From Erysipelotrichaceae bacterium (GTDB lineage Bacteria > Bacillota_I > Bacilli_A > Erysipelotrichales > Erysipelotrichaceae): a stretch of DNA of 64,000 nucleotides. Shown here piece by piece: positions 10,396-19,155 of the stretch. Numbering within the stretch: position 1 is the first letter of the stretch; each line of letters opens with the position of its first letter. Below the pieces are notes generated by a model. That model was given only the letters and a program-made list of their open reading frames with translations. It was not told the origin of the DNA and did no database searches. The position numbers were made by a program, and so were the translations under genes. The stretch is taken from NCBI GenBank assembly GCA_015058845.1, contig SVBO01000004.1, positions 41,128 to 105,127 on the forward strand. The letters run 5' to 3'.

Positions 10396-10427
10396 AAAAG
10401 CCACCCTTTCTAGACAAAGGATGGCTT
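10396..10427 (-). terminator. prmC terminator overlapping the next gene's ribosome site
   Basis: A 12-bp stem (10398-10409 with 10416-10427, one G-T pair) with a 6-nt loop, followed by TTTT on the minus strand. The ATG at 10395 follows immediately, so the stem masks its AAAGGG Shine-Dalgarno. Confidence 0.8.
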
Positions 10428-10445
10428 ATATATACACATTTAAAC

Positions 10446-11300
10446 TTACTTAAAATCGACAAATAACATACGGTCTTTGCCATACATATCCTGAAGTACT
10501 TCACACTTCGCTTGTGGAAATCTTGTAGTAGCTTCTTGAAGCAATGCTTCCTTTTGATCATACCCGATCTCAAAGGCCATTAAAGCATGTTCCTTGAGTA
10601 CTAAATGACAAGTATCGAATACCTTCTTATAGAAGTATAGACCATCATTTCCACCAAACAATGCAACATTTGGTTCATAGTCCTTCACAGTAGCCTCGAT
10701 CTCTTGGGTAGAGGGAATATAAGGTGGATTACATACTAACACATCTACCTTGATCCCTTGATCAATAAATGGTTGTAACATATCTCCACATACAAAGTCT
10801 ACCTCTGCTTCTAAAGTAGTCGCATTCTCCTTAGCTACCACTAATGCCTCAGCACTAATATCTCCTAGAGTCACTTGTAAACTAGGTTCTTCTAACTTCA
10901 AAGATAACCCAATAGCCCCACTACCACAACCTACATCGATCAATGTTAATGGTTCTTCTCTATGCCCCGTTCTCTCATCTACAGCCACTAGTACATTAGA
11001 AACTAATTCTTCTGTTTCAGGACGTGGGATCAATACATCTTGATTTACCTTGAACTTACGTCCATAGAACCATTCATATCCTAAGATATATTGCATAGGT
11101 TCATCCTTCAACATACGCTCTACACCACTCTTATAAGACTCATATACCTCATCAGGCATCTCACTCTCATAATTCATATAAAGATCTACACTCTCTAATT
11201 GAGCGATCTCCATCATGAATAACTTAGCAAGTTGCATAGATTTCTCTGCTGCTTCTAGTTGCAGTTCAGCTTCTCTGACAGCGCTCTTATAGGTTGCCAT
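10446..11300 (-). CDS. prmC: release factor glutamine methyltransferase
   Basis: A 284-residue SAM-dependent methyltransferase that methylates the Gln of the GGQ motif in RF1/RF2. SAM motif I DVGCGSGAIG is at 122-131 and the catalytic NPPY at 191-194. The N-terminal helical domain (1-80) is the release-factor-binding part. The start overlaps the 3' end of prfA by 14 nt, so enzyme and substrate are coupled. AGGAG precedes the ATG. Confidence 0.96.
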   Translation of the reverse strand: MATYKSAVREAELQLEAAEKSMQLAKLFMMEIAQLESVDLYMNYESEMPDEVYESYKSGVERMLKDEPMQYILGYEWFYGRKFKVNQDVLIPRPETEELVSNVLVAVDERTGHREEPLTLIDVGCGSGAIGLSLKLEEPSLQVTLGDISAEALVVAKENATTLEAEVDFVCGDMLQPFIDQGIKVDVLVCNPPYIPSTQEIEATVKDYEPNVALFGGNDGLYFYKKVFDTCHLVLKEHALMAFEIGYDQKEALLQEATTRFPQAKCEVLQDMYGKDRMLFVDFK

Positions 11301-12372
11301 TTTGTTCTCCTGAGATCTTTAAACGTTCATCTTCTTTTAGTAGAGCAGCGATGATATCATCTAACTTACCTTCTACGATACGATCTAATTGTTGGATCGT
11401 TAAGCCGATACGGTGGTCAGTTACACGATTTTGAGGATAGTTATAAGTACGGATCTTTTCACTTCTATCTCCAGTACCGATCTTACTACGTCTTTCAGCA
11501 CCCTTTTCAGCTTCAGCCTTTTGTTGATAGTAATCATATACTCTTTGCTTGATCAAACGCATAGCAGTATCACGGTTCGCATGTTGGCTACGACCATCTT
11601 GACAGTTTACTGTAATACCAGTAGGTAAGTGTACGATACGTACAGCAGAGTCTGTCTTATTGATATGTTGTCCACCAGCTCCACTTGCTCTATGTGTTTC
11701 GATTGTTAAGTCAGCTGGATCGATCTCGATATCTACATCATCTGTATCTGGTAATACTAATACTGTCGCAGTAGATGTTTGGATACGTCCTTGTGATTCT
11801 GTCTTTGGTACACGTTGTACACGGTGTGCTCCTGATTCAAACTTTAGTTCTCCATATACACCTTCTCCATGGATCATGAATGAGATCTGAGAGAATCCTC
11901 CCGCTTCACCATCCATAGCATCGACAACTTCTACCTTCCATCCCTTACTTTCAGCATAACGAGAATACATACGGAACAAGTCACCAGCAAAGATATTACC
12001 TTCATCTCCCCCAGCAGCTCCACGGATCTCAACTACAGCATCTTCGATATCATTAGGATCCTTAGGGATCAATAGAACACGTAATTGTTCTTTGAATTGT
12101 TCCATTTGTGGTTCTAATTCAGCGATCTCCATTTCAGCCATTTCCTTGATCTCTTGATCGCCATCTTTCAATAATTCACAAGCATCATTATACGCATCAC
12201 GAACCTTCTTGAAACGTTCATATGTTTCTACTTGTTGACGCATAGATGCTTGTTCCTTAGAGATCTTAGCCATACGACGAGGATCTCTCATTACTTCTTC
12301 ACTCATTAATAAGTCATTTAATTCATTATAGTGTGCTTCGATCTTATCTAAGCGCTCGATCATTGCTTGCAT
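11287..12372 (-). CDS. prfA: peptide chain release factor 1
   Basis: A 361-residue RF1 that recognises UAA/UAG stops. The PxT codon-reading tripeptide is PKT at 189-191, in PKTESQGR. The GGQ catalytic motif is at 233-235. The ATG has AGGAGG 7 nt upstream. tdk lies 11 nt before it, and prmC, which methylates the GGQ glutamine, overlaps its end. Length and motifs are standard. Confidence 0.97.
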   Translation of the reverse strand: MQAMIERLDKIEAHYNELNDLLMSEEVMRDPRRMAKISKEQASMRQQVETYERFKKVRDAYNDACELLKDGDQEIKEMAEMEIAELEPQMEQFKEQLRVLLIPKDPNDIEDAVVEIRGAAGGDEGNIFAGDLFRMYSRYAESKGWKVEVVDAMDGEAGGFSQISFMIHGEGVYGELKFESGAHRVQRVPKTESQGRIQTSTATVLVLPDTDDVDIEIDPADLTIETHRASGAGGQHINKTDSAVRIVHLPTGITVNCQDGRSQHANRDTAMRLIKQRVYDYYQQKAEAEKGAERRSKIGTGDRSEKIRTYNYPQNRVTDHRIGLTIQQLDRIVEGKLDDIIAALLKEDERLKISGEQNGNL

Positions 12373-12383
12373 GATTCTACCTC

Positions 12384-12992
12384 CTATTTATTACGTGATA
12401 TTCTCTTATATAAAGGATGTTCCTTTACTTCATGACAGTGTCTACAACGTGGTTCATAGCTCTCACTAGCACCTACTAATACGATCGGATCAGTGTAAGC
12501 AGCAGGCTCTTGGTTTACTAAACGTTGTGTTCTAGTAGCAGGGGCTCCACATTTGACACATACAGCCGTTAACTTAGTCACGAATTCTGCTCTTGTGATC
12601 AATTGAGGCATGATCCCAAATGGCTCTCCTCTAAAGTCCATATCTAGCCCAGCAGCCATGACACGTTTACCCTCTAAAGCTAACTGTTCACAGATCTCTA
12701 CTACAGTATCTCCAAAGAATTGTACTTCATCAATAGCTACCACTTCAGTGTCTTCTGTTACATGCTCTAGGATCTCTTTCGGATCTTTGATCGGAATACT
12801 TTTGATCTTTAATCCACTATGAGATACTACATCTTCTTCACTGTAACGGTTATCGATATCTGGCTTGAATACTAATATTTTCTTCTTAGCATAGGCTAAT
12901 ACATTGATACGACGGATCAATTCTTCTGTTTTACCAGCAAACATACATCCACTGATCACTTCGATCCATCCTGGTCGATATTGATGATACAT
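12384..12992 (-). CDS. tdk: thymidine kinase
   Basis: A 202-residue type II thymidine kinase (thymidine + ATP to dTMP). The P-loop GCMFAGKT is at 15-22, the Walker B-like AIDEVQFF is at about 98-105, and two CxxC pairs (CVKC and CRHC) form the zinc site that shapes the lasso loop. It lies between rpmE and prfA as in Bacillus. The usual GPMFSGKS is GCMFAGKT here, still a valid P-loop. Confidence 0.95.
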   Translation of the reverse strand: MYHQYRPGWIEVISGCMFAGKTEELIRRINVLAYAKKKILVFKPDIDNRYSEEDVVSHSGLKIKSIPIKDPKEILEHVTEDTEVVAIDEVQFFGDTVVEICEQLALEGKRVMAAGLDMDFRGEPFGIMPQLITRAEFVTKLTAVCVKCGAPATRTQRLVNQEPAAYTDPIVLVGASESYEPRCRHCHEVKEHPLYKRISRNK

Positions 12993-13083
12993 ACTACTCT
13001 CTCCTTTTTAATACTACAACATATATATTTTATCATACTTGGTAGTGCGTTGACTACCTTTATAGAGTGAAATTCTTACAAAA

Positions 13084-13110
13084 GAAAAAGGTGGTTTCGC
13101 CACCTTTTTG
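13084..13110 (-). terminator. rho-independent terminator of rpmE
   Basis: Stem AAAGGTGG / CCACCTTT (13087-13094, 13100-13107) with a 5-nt loop, with T-runs on both sides. It ends just after the rpmE stop and separates rpmE from tdk. Confidence 0.85.
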
Positions 13111-13112
13111 CA

Positions 13113-13319
13113 TTACTTTCCAAGTCCGTATTTTTTGTTAAACTTTTCAACTCTTCCGGCAGCAGCAGCGAAACGTTGCTTTCCTGTGAAGAATGGATGA
13201 CAGTTGCTGCAAGTATCTACACGAAGCTCTTTCTTGATTGAACCTGATTCGAATGTAGCACCACAAGATGTGCAAGTAACTGTGATCTTGTTGTAAGTTG
13301 GATGAATACCGTTTTTCAT
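13113..13319 (-). CDS. rpmE: 50S ribosomal protein L31 (zinc-binding form)
   Basis: A 68-residue L31 of the C+ type, with CTSC and CSNC pairs that bind zinc and the family block [10 protein letters not shown] chose ATG 13319 because AGGAGG lies 9 nt upstream and the protein then begins MKNGIHP as in homologues; the longer frame adds 14 unrelated residues. The zinc form is normally used when zinc is adequate. I saw no paralogue without cysteines in this window. Confidence 0.96.
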   Translation of the reverse strand: MKNGIHPTYNKITVTCTSCGATFESGSIKKELRVDTCSNCHPFFTGKQRFAAAAGRVEKFNKKYGLGK

Positions 13320-13377
13320 CTGTAGAGTCCTCCTTCCGCCTTGAATACTCTGCGTATCCAAAGTAAGTTGCCATGCA

Positions 13378-13406
13378 ATAATATCACGAAACTGTCAATA
13401 ATACAA
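13378..13406 (-). promoter_or_regulatory. rpmE promoter candidate
   Basis: Extended -10 TGATATTAT (minus strand, 13386-13378) with a partial -35 TTGTAT at 13406-13401, spacing 17. The predicted leader is about 50 nt. Confidence 0.5.
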
Positions 13407-13504
13407 TACTTTTTTGAATATTTACTTAAAAACTTTTACTGAATATTTCTACTACTCAAACTCAACTTATTCAGTGTATTAAACACTGTTGCATATGCAT
13501 CACT

Positions 13505-14323
13505 TTATAGAACATCAATAATGAATCTACTAGTTACTTCTACTAATTCCTCCATTTGATGAGGCTCATTCGTCCATGCTCCAAAGCCATGATTGGCTCC
13601 CTCTACTACATGTTGTAAGAAGTTAGCGTTTGGATTAGCGTGACTTGCTACCTCATTCAATGTTTCTAGCGGAATGATGTCATCTTTACTACCACATACC
13701 ATAACTACATTGCCTTCAAATTCTGCTAAGTAATCACATGCTCTAGATGCCATACATTGCTCAAAGAACTCTACTCCTAAAGGAATAATACGATCATCAA
13801 AGGTATTCGGATATAAGAATACACCCTCTCTTCTAGCGATCTCTAGGCAGTTATTTAACCACTCTATATTTCCAAGGTTCCCATGTGTACCACTCATACC
13901 ATTCATAGCAGCTGGGGCCCATAAGCCCATTGTCTTGATCTCTGGGTGTCTTTTCGTATAGTGTAATACGATCTTGCCTCCCATACTATAACCGATCATA
14001 CCGATCCTATTTGGATCAATAGAATATGTCGTACACATGTGTTCTAGTAATGTATCTAGATTATCCATATCATTCTCTAGATTATTATAACGATGATCTT
14101 CTAAGGAATCATTACATCCTGGGAAGTCACCTCTGATCGTTGCGATGCCTGCTTCACTTAGTTTCTCTGCTAACATCTTATACGTACCATTCTCGTGTCT
14201 AGTAGCACAGAAGCCATGAGCCATTAGGAATAATGGCATGTTCTCTTGGCCTTCTGGTAGTGTGATCGTACATGGGATCGTGGTATTTCTCTTAGATACT
14301 AATTCGATATCAAATGTTTTCAT
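13505..14323 (-). CDS. alpha/beta hydrolase (esterase/aminopeptidase-like)
   Basis: A 272-residue alpha/beta hydrolase. The oxyanion region is AHGF (35-38), the nucleophile is Ser113 in GYSMGG, the acid is probably an Asp in GSKDDIIP, and the base is the His in GANHGF. The set resembles the cinnamoyl-esterase/serine aminopeptidase-like group. No signal peptide, so it acts in the cytoplasm. GAGGTG precedes the ATG. It is monocistronic between the rpmE promoter region and the downstream end of the thioredoxin-like lipoprotein gene. Substrate cannot be told from the sequence. Confidence 0.85.
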   Translation of the reverse strand: MKTFDIELVSKRNTTIPCTITLPEGQENMPLFLMAHGFCATRHENGTYKMLAEKLSEAGIATIRGDFPGCNDSLEDHRYNNLENDMDNLDTLLEHMCTTYSIDPNRIGMIGYSMGGKIVLHYTKRHPEIKTMGLWAPAAMNGMSGTHGNLGNIEWLNNCLEIARREGVFLYPNTFDDRIIPLGVEFFEQCMASRACDYLAEFEGNVVMVCGSKDDIIPLETLNEVASHANPNANFLQHVVEGANHGFGAWTNEPHQMEELVEVTSRFIIDVL

Positions 14324-14357
14324 TATCTTCCACCTCTTTGTTAGTATTATATCATAA

Positions 14358-14385
14358 ATAAAAGAGGACCTACATAGATCCTCTT
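14358..14385 (-). terminator. terminator of the murA-lipoprotein unit
   Basis: A 9-bp stem with AAGAGGA / TCCTCTT arms (14362-14385) followed by TTATTT on the minus strand, immediately after the stop of the lipoprotein gene. Confidence 0.7.
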
Positions 14386-14389
14386 CATT

Positions 14390-14986
14390 CTACTGCATGA
14401 ATCTTTCTAATTCCTCTAACTCCATACGTCCTTCAAACTTATTTACTACTTCTCCATTCTCTACTTTGATCGTTAATGGAATACTGTATAGATCTAAGTA
14501 CTCTACAAGCTCTGCTTTGCGTGTACTTGTGTCTGTATCGAGCATTACTACAAAGAAGGTAATATTAGGTCTAGTCGATAAATAGTCCTCTAATAGCGTT
14601 TTCTGAGCCTTACAGTGAGGGCATTGTGTGGTACCTAATATAGCATAGAAACTATATCCTTCTTCTATAGAACTAATCAGATAGTTAGAAGTAACTGGGG
14701 CCAACATAGAGCCAGTTTCTTCGACTATTGTTGTAACTATAGGTGTGGTAGTAGTGACTGGTGTAGTAGTGGTTGTGATCGGTGTTGTTGTGGTAACAGG
14801 AGTAGTAGTCACTGGCTTTGTAGTCGTGGTTACTACGGGAGTTGTAATGGTAGTGGTGATAGCTGTTGTGCTTGTACTACTACTGGAATTAGTGTTAGTA
14901 CTACCTTGTTGTGTGGTACAAGATAGTAATGTGAATATAATAGAAATACTTAAAATAATACGGATTATTCTACTGTTTCTCTCCAT
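14390..14986 (-). CDS. thioredoxin-like lipoprotein on a threonine-rich stalk
   Basis: A 198-residue lipoprotein. The lipobox LLSC puts the lipidated Cys at 23. Residues 24-90 are an extremely Thr/Pro/Val-rich linker (runs of 3-5 Thr separated by P, V or I). The C-terminal domain (about 95-198) is thioredoxin-like, with the redox pair CPHC at 122-125 in a TTQCPHCK context and a cis-Pro region near YSIPLT. It should be an extracytoplasmic thiol-disulfide protein held off the membrane. The start overlaps murA by 22 nt with AGGAG upstream. The redox partner is unknown. Confidence 0.82.
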   Translation of the reverse strand: MERNSRIIRIILSISIIFTLLSCTTQQGSTNTNSSSSTSTTAITTTITTPVVTTTTKPVTTTPVTTTTPITTTTTPVTTTTPIVTTIVEETGSMLAPVTSNYLISSIEEGYSFYAILGTTQCPHCKAQKTLLEDYLSTRPNITFFVVMLDTDTSTRKAELVEYLDLYSIPLTIKVENGEVVNKFEGRMELEELERFMQ

Positions 14987-16227
14987 ACTTTTGCTCCTAG
15001 GGCTACTAACTTACCTTGTAAGTCATCATACCCTCTATCAATATGGAACAGACCATCGATCTCTGTAACACCCTCTGCGATCAATCCAGCGATCACTAAG
15101 GATGCTCCACAGCGTAGATCTGTAGCCTCTACACTAGTACCTTGTAGATGAGCTCCTCCATGGATATGAGCTACTGGAATATTTACTTCGATATCAGCAC
15201 CCATTTTCCCTAATTGTTCACAGTGTTTGAATCTAGATACATAGATCGTTTCTGTGACTTTAGATCTACCTTCTGCAATACTTAATAATGTTGTTAATGG
15301 TTGTTGAAGATCTGTGGCAAAGCCTGGATATGGTAATGTTTTGATATCTACGCCTTGTAATGGTTTACCTCCACGAATGATTACGTAGTCTACTCCTACC
15401 TCTAACTCTACACCCATTTCTTGTAGTTTAGAGATCAGTGCTTCTAAGTGTTGTGGGATCACATTCTCGATGCGTACTTCTTTCGCAGCTGCAGCTGCCA
15501 TGATCATATACGTACCCGCTTCGATACGATCTGGAATGATCTCATGGAAACAACCATGTAAGTGTTCTACCCCATCGATCGTAATGATACCTGTACCAGC
15601 ACCACGTACATGAGCTCCCATCTTATTTAAAAGAGTCGCTACATCGATTACTTCTGGTTCTTTCGCAGCATTCTCAATGATCGTACGTCCTTCTGCATAT
15701 ACAGCTGCTAACATGATGTTGATCGTTGCCCCTACAGAGGCGATATCTAGATAGATCTTGTTTCCGATCAAGCGATCTGCTTTGAGATAGTAGGATCCTT
15801 TCTCATAGTTGATCTTTGCTCCTAGTGCTTCAAAGCCTTTTAGGTGTAGATCGATCGGACGTGGTCCTAGGTCACAACCTCCAGGCATTTTGATCTTTAC
15901 TTCTTTATATTTACCAAGTAGAGCTCCCATGAAGTAATAAGATGCTCTTAGTTTATTTACGTTGTCACTAGCTAGTGGTAGGCTTTCCATTTTAGAGGGG
16001 TCAATGATCATATGCCCTTTACTAGGGAAGTGTACCTCTACGTTTAGTTCTTTTAATAGTAATGCTAAGGAAGCCACATCAGCGATCTCTGGAACACCTA
16101 CGATCGTGATAGGTCCTTCTGCTAGGATAGATGCTGGAATCAGTGCTACTGTTGCATTCTTAGCACTAGAGATCCTTACGGTACCATTTAGTTTATGGCC
16201 ACCTTCAATTTTCAATACTTCTTTCAT
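14965..16227 (-). CDS. murA: UDP-N-acetylglucosamine 1-carboxyvinyltransferase
   Basis: A 420-residue enzyme for the first committed peptidoglycan step (enolpyruvyl transfer from PEP to UDP-GlcNAc). The fosfomycin-reactive catalytic Cys is Cys118 in [14 protein letters not shown] (23-25) near the N-terminus and RHYD-like IDRGYDD at the C-terminus are family features. Placement next to rpoE and near rpmE/tdk matches the Bacillus murZ (murAB) locus, so a second murA copy may exist elsewhere. Its stop lies inside the start of the lipoprotein gene. Confidence 0.96.
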   Translation of the reverse strand: MKEVLKIEGGHKLNGTVRISSAKNATVALIPASILAEGPITIVGVPEIADVASLALLLKELNVEVHFPSKGHMIIDPSKMESLPLASDNVNKLRASYYFMGALLGKYKEVKIKMPGGCDLGPRPIDLHLKGFEALGAKINYEKGSYYLKADRLIGNKIYLDIASVGATINIMLAAVYAEGRTIIENAAKEPEVIDVATLLNKMGAHVRGAGTGIITIDGVEHLHGCFHEIIPDRIEAGTYMIMAAAAAKEVRIENVIPQHLEALISKLQEMGVELEVGVDYVIIRGGKPLQGVDIKTLPYPGFATDLQQPLTTLLSIAEGRSKVTETIYVSRFKHCEQLGKMGADIEVNIPVAHIHGGAHLQGTSVEATDLRCGASLVIAGLIAEGVTEIDGLFHIDRGYDDLQGKLVALGAKVWRETVE

Positions 16228-16251
16228 CCCAAGAACCTCCTTATCTATTAT

Positions 16252-16260
16252 ATTGTATCA
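16252..16260 (-). promoter_or_regulatory. extended -10 candidate for murA
   Basis: Minus-strand TGATACAAT at 16260-16252, about 25 nt before the murA ATG and after the rpoE terminator, so murA probably has its own start of transcription. No clear -35. Confidence 0.35.
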
Positions 16261-16287
16261 GAAATATAACATCTTGTGCGAAAATAG

Positions 16288-16315
16288 TGAAAAGAGGGAG
16301 CATTTTCCCCCTCTT
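16288..16315 (-). terminator. terminator of rpoE
   Basis: Stem AAGAGGG / CCCTCTT (16292-16298, 16309-16315) with a short T-run on the minus strand, just after the rpoE stop. Confidence 0.7.
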
Positions 16316-16326
16316 ACTTTACTCTC

Positions 16327-16701
16327 CTAGTAATCATCGTCATCAGAAAGATTAGATGGGAAAACTTCTTTTTCGTCATTTTCTCCCTCATCTAGATCAT
16401 TCTCTGAATCTTCATCTAGGAATTCATCCTCATCATCATCTAGATCTAGGATGTCACTTAGATCCTTGTGTGTTTCATTGAAAGTACGACGAGAGCGTAG
16501 ATCCCACTTACCATCTTCTACTAAAGCGAAACGGGCATCTAGACTTAAGTTAGCGTAGAATGTAGCTAATTTGTTAGCTGCTACAGCCTCGCTATATCCC
16601 ATGACCTCTACTACCTCTTCCCATAATTTCTTGAAAGTAATAGCTTTTTTCTTTTTACCTAATAGTTCGAAAGCTACATCCGTCATTGAACGAATAACCA
16701 T
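16327..16701 (-). CDS. rpoE: RNA polymerase delta subunit
   Basis: A 124-residue delta factor. Residues 1-80 form the HARE-HTH domain that binds RNA polymerase (TDVAFELLGKKKKAITFKKL region). The C-terminal 40 residues are almost purely Asp/Glu and disordered, which displaces nucleic acid from polymerase and aids recycling. AAGGAG lies 9 nt before the ATG. It follows the DUF1934 gene by 35 nt, and both share the strong promoter at 17154-17182. Confidence 0.95.
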   Translation of the reverse strand: MVIRSMTDVAFELLGKKKKAITFKKLWEEVVEVMGYSEAVAANKLATFYANLSLDARFALVEDGKWDLRSRRTFNETHKDLSDILDLDDDEDEFLDEDSENDLDEGENDEKEVFPSNLSDDDDY

Positions 16702-16736
16702 TGTTAATTTCTCCTTCTTATTGCTTAAGTGTATTG

Positions 16737-17132
16737 TTAAGAAATACTATCCCAAAATAGATCCCATTTAATTTCTATCACATCGATCTGTTCATTGCCA
16801 TCATGTAATTCATAGCATACTAATAGATGGTGTTTAGATCTAGTGATCTTTAATGCTCTGCTTCTTAATAGCATATTTCCAAATGGGGTAGTGATCTCCA
16901 CATCTGTCCATGTGTTTAGTACTAGATTTAATGTTGAGCGAGTTTCTGCTTGGCACTGCATTTGAACGCTTTGTCCATCATAGATGATCGTGAACTTGGA
17001 TTTGTTCTCATCCCAATATTGTAATGTTAATGTATCATCCTCTTCTGTAAGTGCAGCTATATAACTCTTCTTCTCATCGATATCTCTTTGCGTATTGCTA
17101 CGTCTAGTCATTTGTATTTTGCATTTCTTCAT
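16737..17132 (-). CDS. DUF1934 (YwiB-like) beta-barrel protein
   Basis: Cytoplasmic protein of about 131 residues, in the DUF1934/YwiB family (calycin-like barrel, function not established). It keeps the KFTIIYDGQ and ITTPFGNMLLRS-type strands. Upstream ATGs in frame exist at 17162, 17150 and 17144, but the -10 box TATAAT covers the first one and transcription should begin near 17147, so I place the start at ATG 17132. In Bacillus ywiB lies close to rpoE, as here. Confidence 0.8.
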   Translation of the reverse strand: MKKCKIQMTRRSNTQRDIDEKKSYIAALTEEDDTLTLQYWDENKSKFTIIYDGQSVQMQCQAETRSTLNLVLNTWTDVEITTPFGNMLLRSRALKITRSKHHLLVCYELHDGNEQIDVIEIKWDLFWDSIS

Positions 17133-17153
17133 TTCATCACTCATTTCCATAGC

Positions 17154-17182
17154 ATTATACATATTACTGTGTATTTTGGCAA
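17154..17182 (-). promoter_or_regulatory. strong promoter for DUF1934-rpoE
   Basis: Minus strand: -35 TTGCCA (17182-17177), exactly 17 nt, -10 TATAAT (17159-17154). The -10 overlaps the most upstream possible start codon of the DUF1934 frame, so that start cannot be used from this promoter. Confidence 0.65.
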
Positions 17183-17237
17183 GACTATCTTTTGAAAAGT
17201 TTTATTTTGTAAATACTTCTTATGGGAGGTGAGTGTG

Positions 17238-19121
17238 ATGCGGAGGTTGGTGAGATATTCTCTTTTCGGTATTCTTACTTGTTATAGTTTATTGCTAAGT
17301 GTGTATTTACTGGCATATGTCTTACCTTTGCCACAACTGGGAGAGAGTGAGAGGATCGAGTTTCTAGATCGTAATGGGGATGTGTTCTTTGAATCTAATT
17401 TTGATAAGAAGAGTACTTGGATCGACTATGAGGATATTCCTTCTAATTTAATAGATGCTTTCATTGCTATTGAAGACCGGAGGTTCTATCAGCATTATGG
17501 CCTAGATCCATTCAGGATCGCTAAGTCATTACTAGTGAATCTGCAAAGTGGTAGTATCAAACAAGGGGGATCTACGATCACGCAGCAATATGCTCGAAAT
17601 TTATTCTTAGATCAATCTAAGACACTTACTCGTAAGTTGTATGAGTCTTTCTATGCTATGCAGATCGAGATGCATTATAACAAGGAACAGATCATAGAGG
17701 GGTATTTGAATACCTTATATTTTGGGCATGGTATATATGGTATCCAGAAAGCTTCACAATATTACTTCGATAAGGAGCCTTTTGAGTTATCTTTCAGTGA
17801 GATTGCTTTGTTAGTAGGTGTTTGTAATGCACCTGCGTATTATTCTCCGTATTTACACGTAGAGAATGCTCGTAGTAAACAGTTGCAAACTTTGTATACT
17901 TTATATTCTCAGGGTCTTATGAGTGAGGAGGAATATTTGGTAGAGAGGGAAAAGGAGCTTGTGGTGTATGATCACTCTTCTGATCAGGTATTACCTGATC
18001 ATTCTTCTTTCTACAAGGATTGTGTGATCTATGAGTTATCTAAGTTAGGGTTCTTAGAGGGGAATACATTAGATCATGGGTTAATTGTATATACCTATTA
18101 TTCCCCCGAAGTATCTGCGATCTTGAATCGTTCTATTACGGCACATGTTCCCAGTCATAGTGATATTCAGGTAAGTGGTATTATATCAGAGCCGTATAGT
18201 GGAGAAGTGTTAGCGATCCAGGGAAGTACTGATTATACTAAGAGTCAGTATAATCGGGCTTTATATTCTTCTAGACAAATAGCTTCTACGATCAAACCTT
18301 TGTTGTACTACTTAGCATTAGAGAGTGGTTTCACGCCTTCTACTACTTTTCTATCACAACCTACTTCATTTCGGATCGGAGAGAATGAGGTGTATTCTCC
18401 TACGAACTTTGATGATATATATGCGTATCGTGAGATCCCTATGGTACATGCTTTAGCGGTTTCGGATAATATATATGCTGTTAAGACACATTTATTCCTA
18501 GGAAGTGATATTTTGTATAATGCTTTACGTTCTCTAGGATATGATCAGAGTGAGAATATTGCTTCTTTGGCACTGGGGTCTATCGATATGTCAGTATTTG
18601 AATTGAATCAACTGTATTCTTTATTTGCTAGTGAGGGGTTATACTCTGAGTTATCGTTCATTGATACGATCACAGATCGAAGAGGAAATATTCTCTACCA
18701 AAGAGATTTTGAGCCTCATAGGCTACTACATCATGATACAACCTTGATCATGAATCAGATGTTACGTGCTCCTTTTGATATTCATAATCAAGGATATACT
18801 ACACCTTCTTTATTAGGATTTGAGCCTAGAGTGATTACAGGGGCTAAGTCTGGTACATCTTTATGGGATAGTTGGATCTCAGGATTCAATCCTGATTATT
18901 CTGTTACGATTTGGAATGGATATGATGAGAATAAGAAGATGAATGATTCTTCCCTGCGTAGGGTTTCTAGGCTAGTGTATCGAGATATCTTCAATATGTT
19001 GTATTCTAAGGATGAGGTAGGACCTTGGTATGTTAGGAGTGATGGTTTGATCGAGGTACGGATCGATCCGAAGAGTGGTCTTCCTGATAGTGAGGGGAGT
19101 ATATATTGGTATAAGCGATGA
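17238..19121 (+). CDS. class A penicillin-binding protein (PBP1-type)
   Basis: Bifunctional peptidoglycan synthase, 627 residues. One membrane anchor (about 4-28) precedes a GT51 glycosyltransferase domain with catalytic Glu79 in IEDRRFY and GGSTITQQ at 110-117. The transpeptidase domain has STIK (Ser350/Lys353), SDN (409-411) and KSGTS (537-541). I chose ATG 17238, with GGGAGG 8 nt upstream, over GTG 17229. There is no long C-terminal extension. It is the first gene of a plus-strand run of four. All catalytic motifs are intact. Confidence 0.93.
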   Translation: MRRLVRYSLFGILTCYSLLLSVYLLAYVLPLPQLGESERIEFLDRNGDVFFESNFDKKSTWIDYEDIPSNLIDAFIAIEDRRFYQHYGLDPFRIAKSLLVNLQSGSIKQGGSTITQQYARNLFLDQSKTLTRKLYESFYAMQIEMHYNKEQIIEGYLNTLYFGHGIYGIQKASQYYFDKEPFELSFSEIALLVGVCNAPAYYSPYLHVENARSKQLQTLYTLYSQGLMSEEEYLVEREKELVVYDHSSDQVLPDHSSFYKDCVIYELSKLGFLEGNTLDHGLIVYTYYSPEVSAILNRSITAHVPSHSDIQVSGIISEPYSGEVLAIQGSTDYTKSQYNRALYSSRQIASTIKPLLYYLALESGFTPSTTFLSQPTSFRIGENEVYSPTNFDDIYAYREIPMVHALAVSDNIYAVKTHLFLGSDILYNALRSLGYDQSENIASLALGSIDMSVFELNQLYSLFASEGLYSELSFIDTITDRRGNILYQRDFEPHRLLHHDTTLIMNQMLRAPFDIHNQGYTTPSLLGFEPRVITGAKSGTSLWDSWISGFNPDYSVTIWNGYDENKKMNDSSLRRVSRLVYRDIFNMLYSKDEVGPWYVRSDGLIEVRIDPKSGLPDSEGSIYWYKR

Positions 19122-19134
19122 ATTATGATACAAT
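19106..19134 (+). promoter_or_regulatory. internal promoter for the HdeD-like/sirtuin genes
   Basis: -35 TTGGTA (19106-19111), 17 nt, extended -10 TGATACAAT ending at 19134. It overlaps the end of the PBP gene and would give a leader of only about 15 nt. Confidence 0.5.
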
Positions 19135-19155
19135 GTAGACAAGGATGTGAGTTTT

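Noticed and set aside
14745..15068. Plus-strand frame rich in Val/Gly opposite the threonine stalk
   Set aside because: It is the complement of ACT/ACA-type codons in the lipoprotein gene and has no ribosome site or family.
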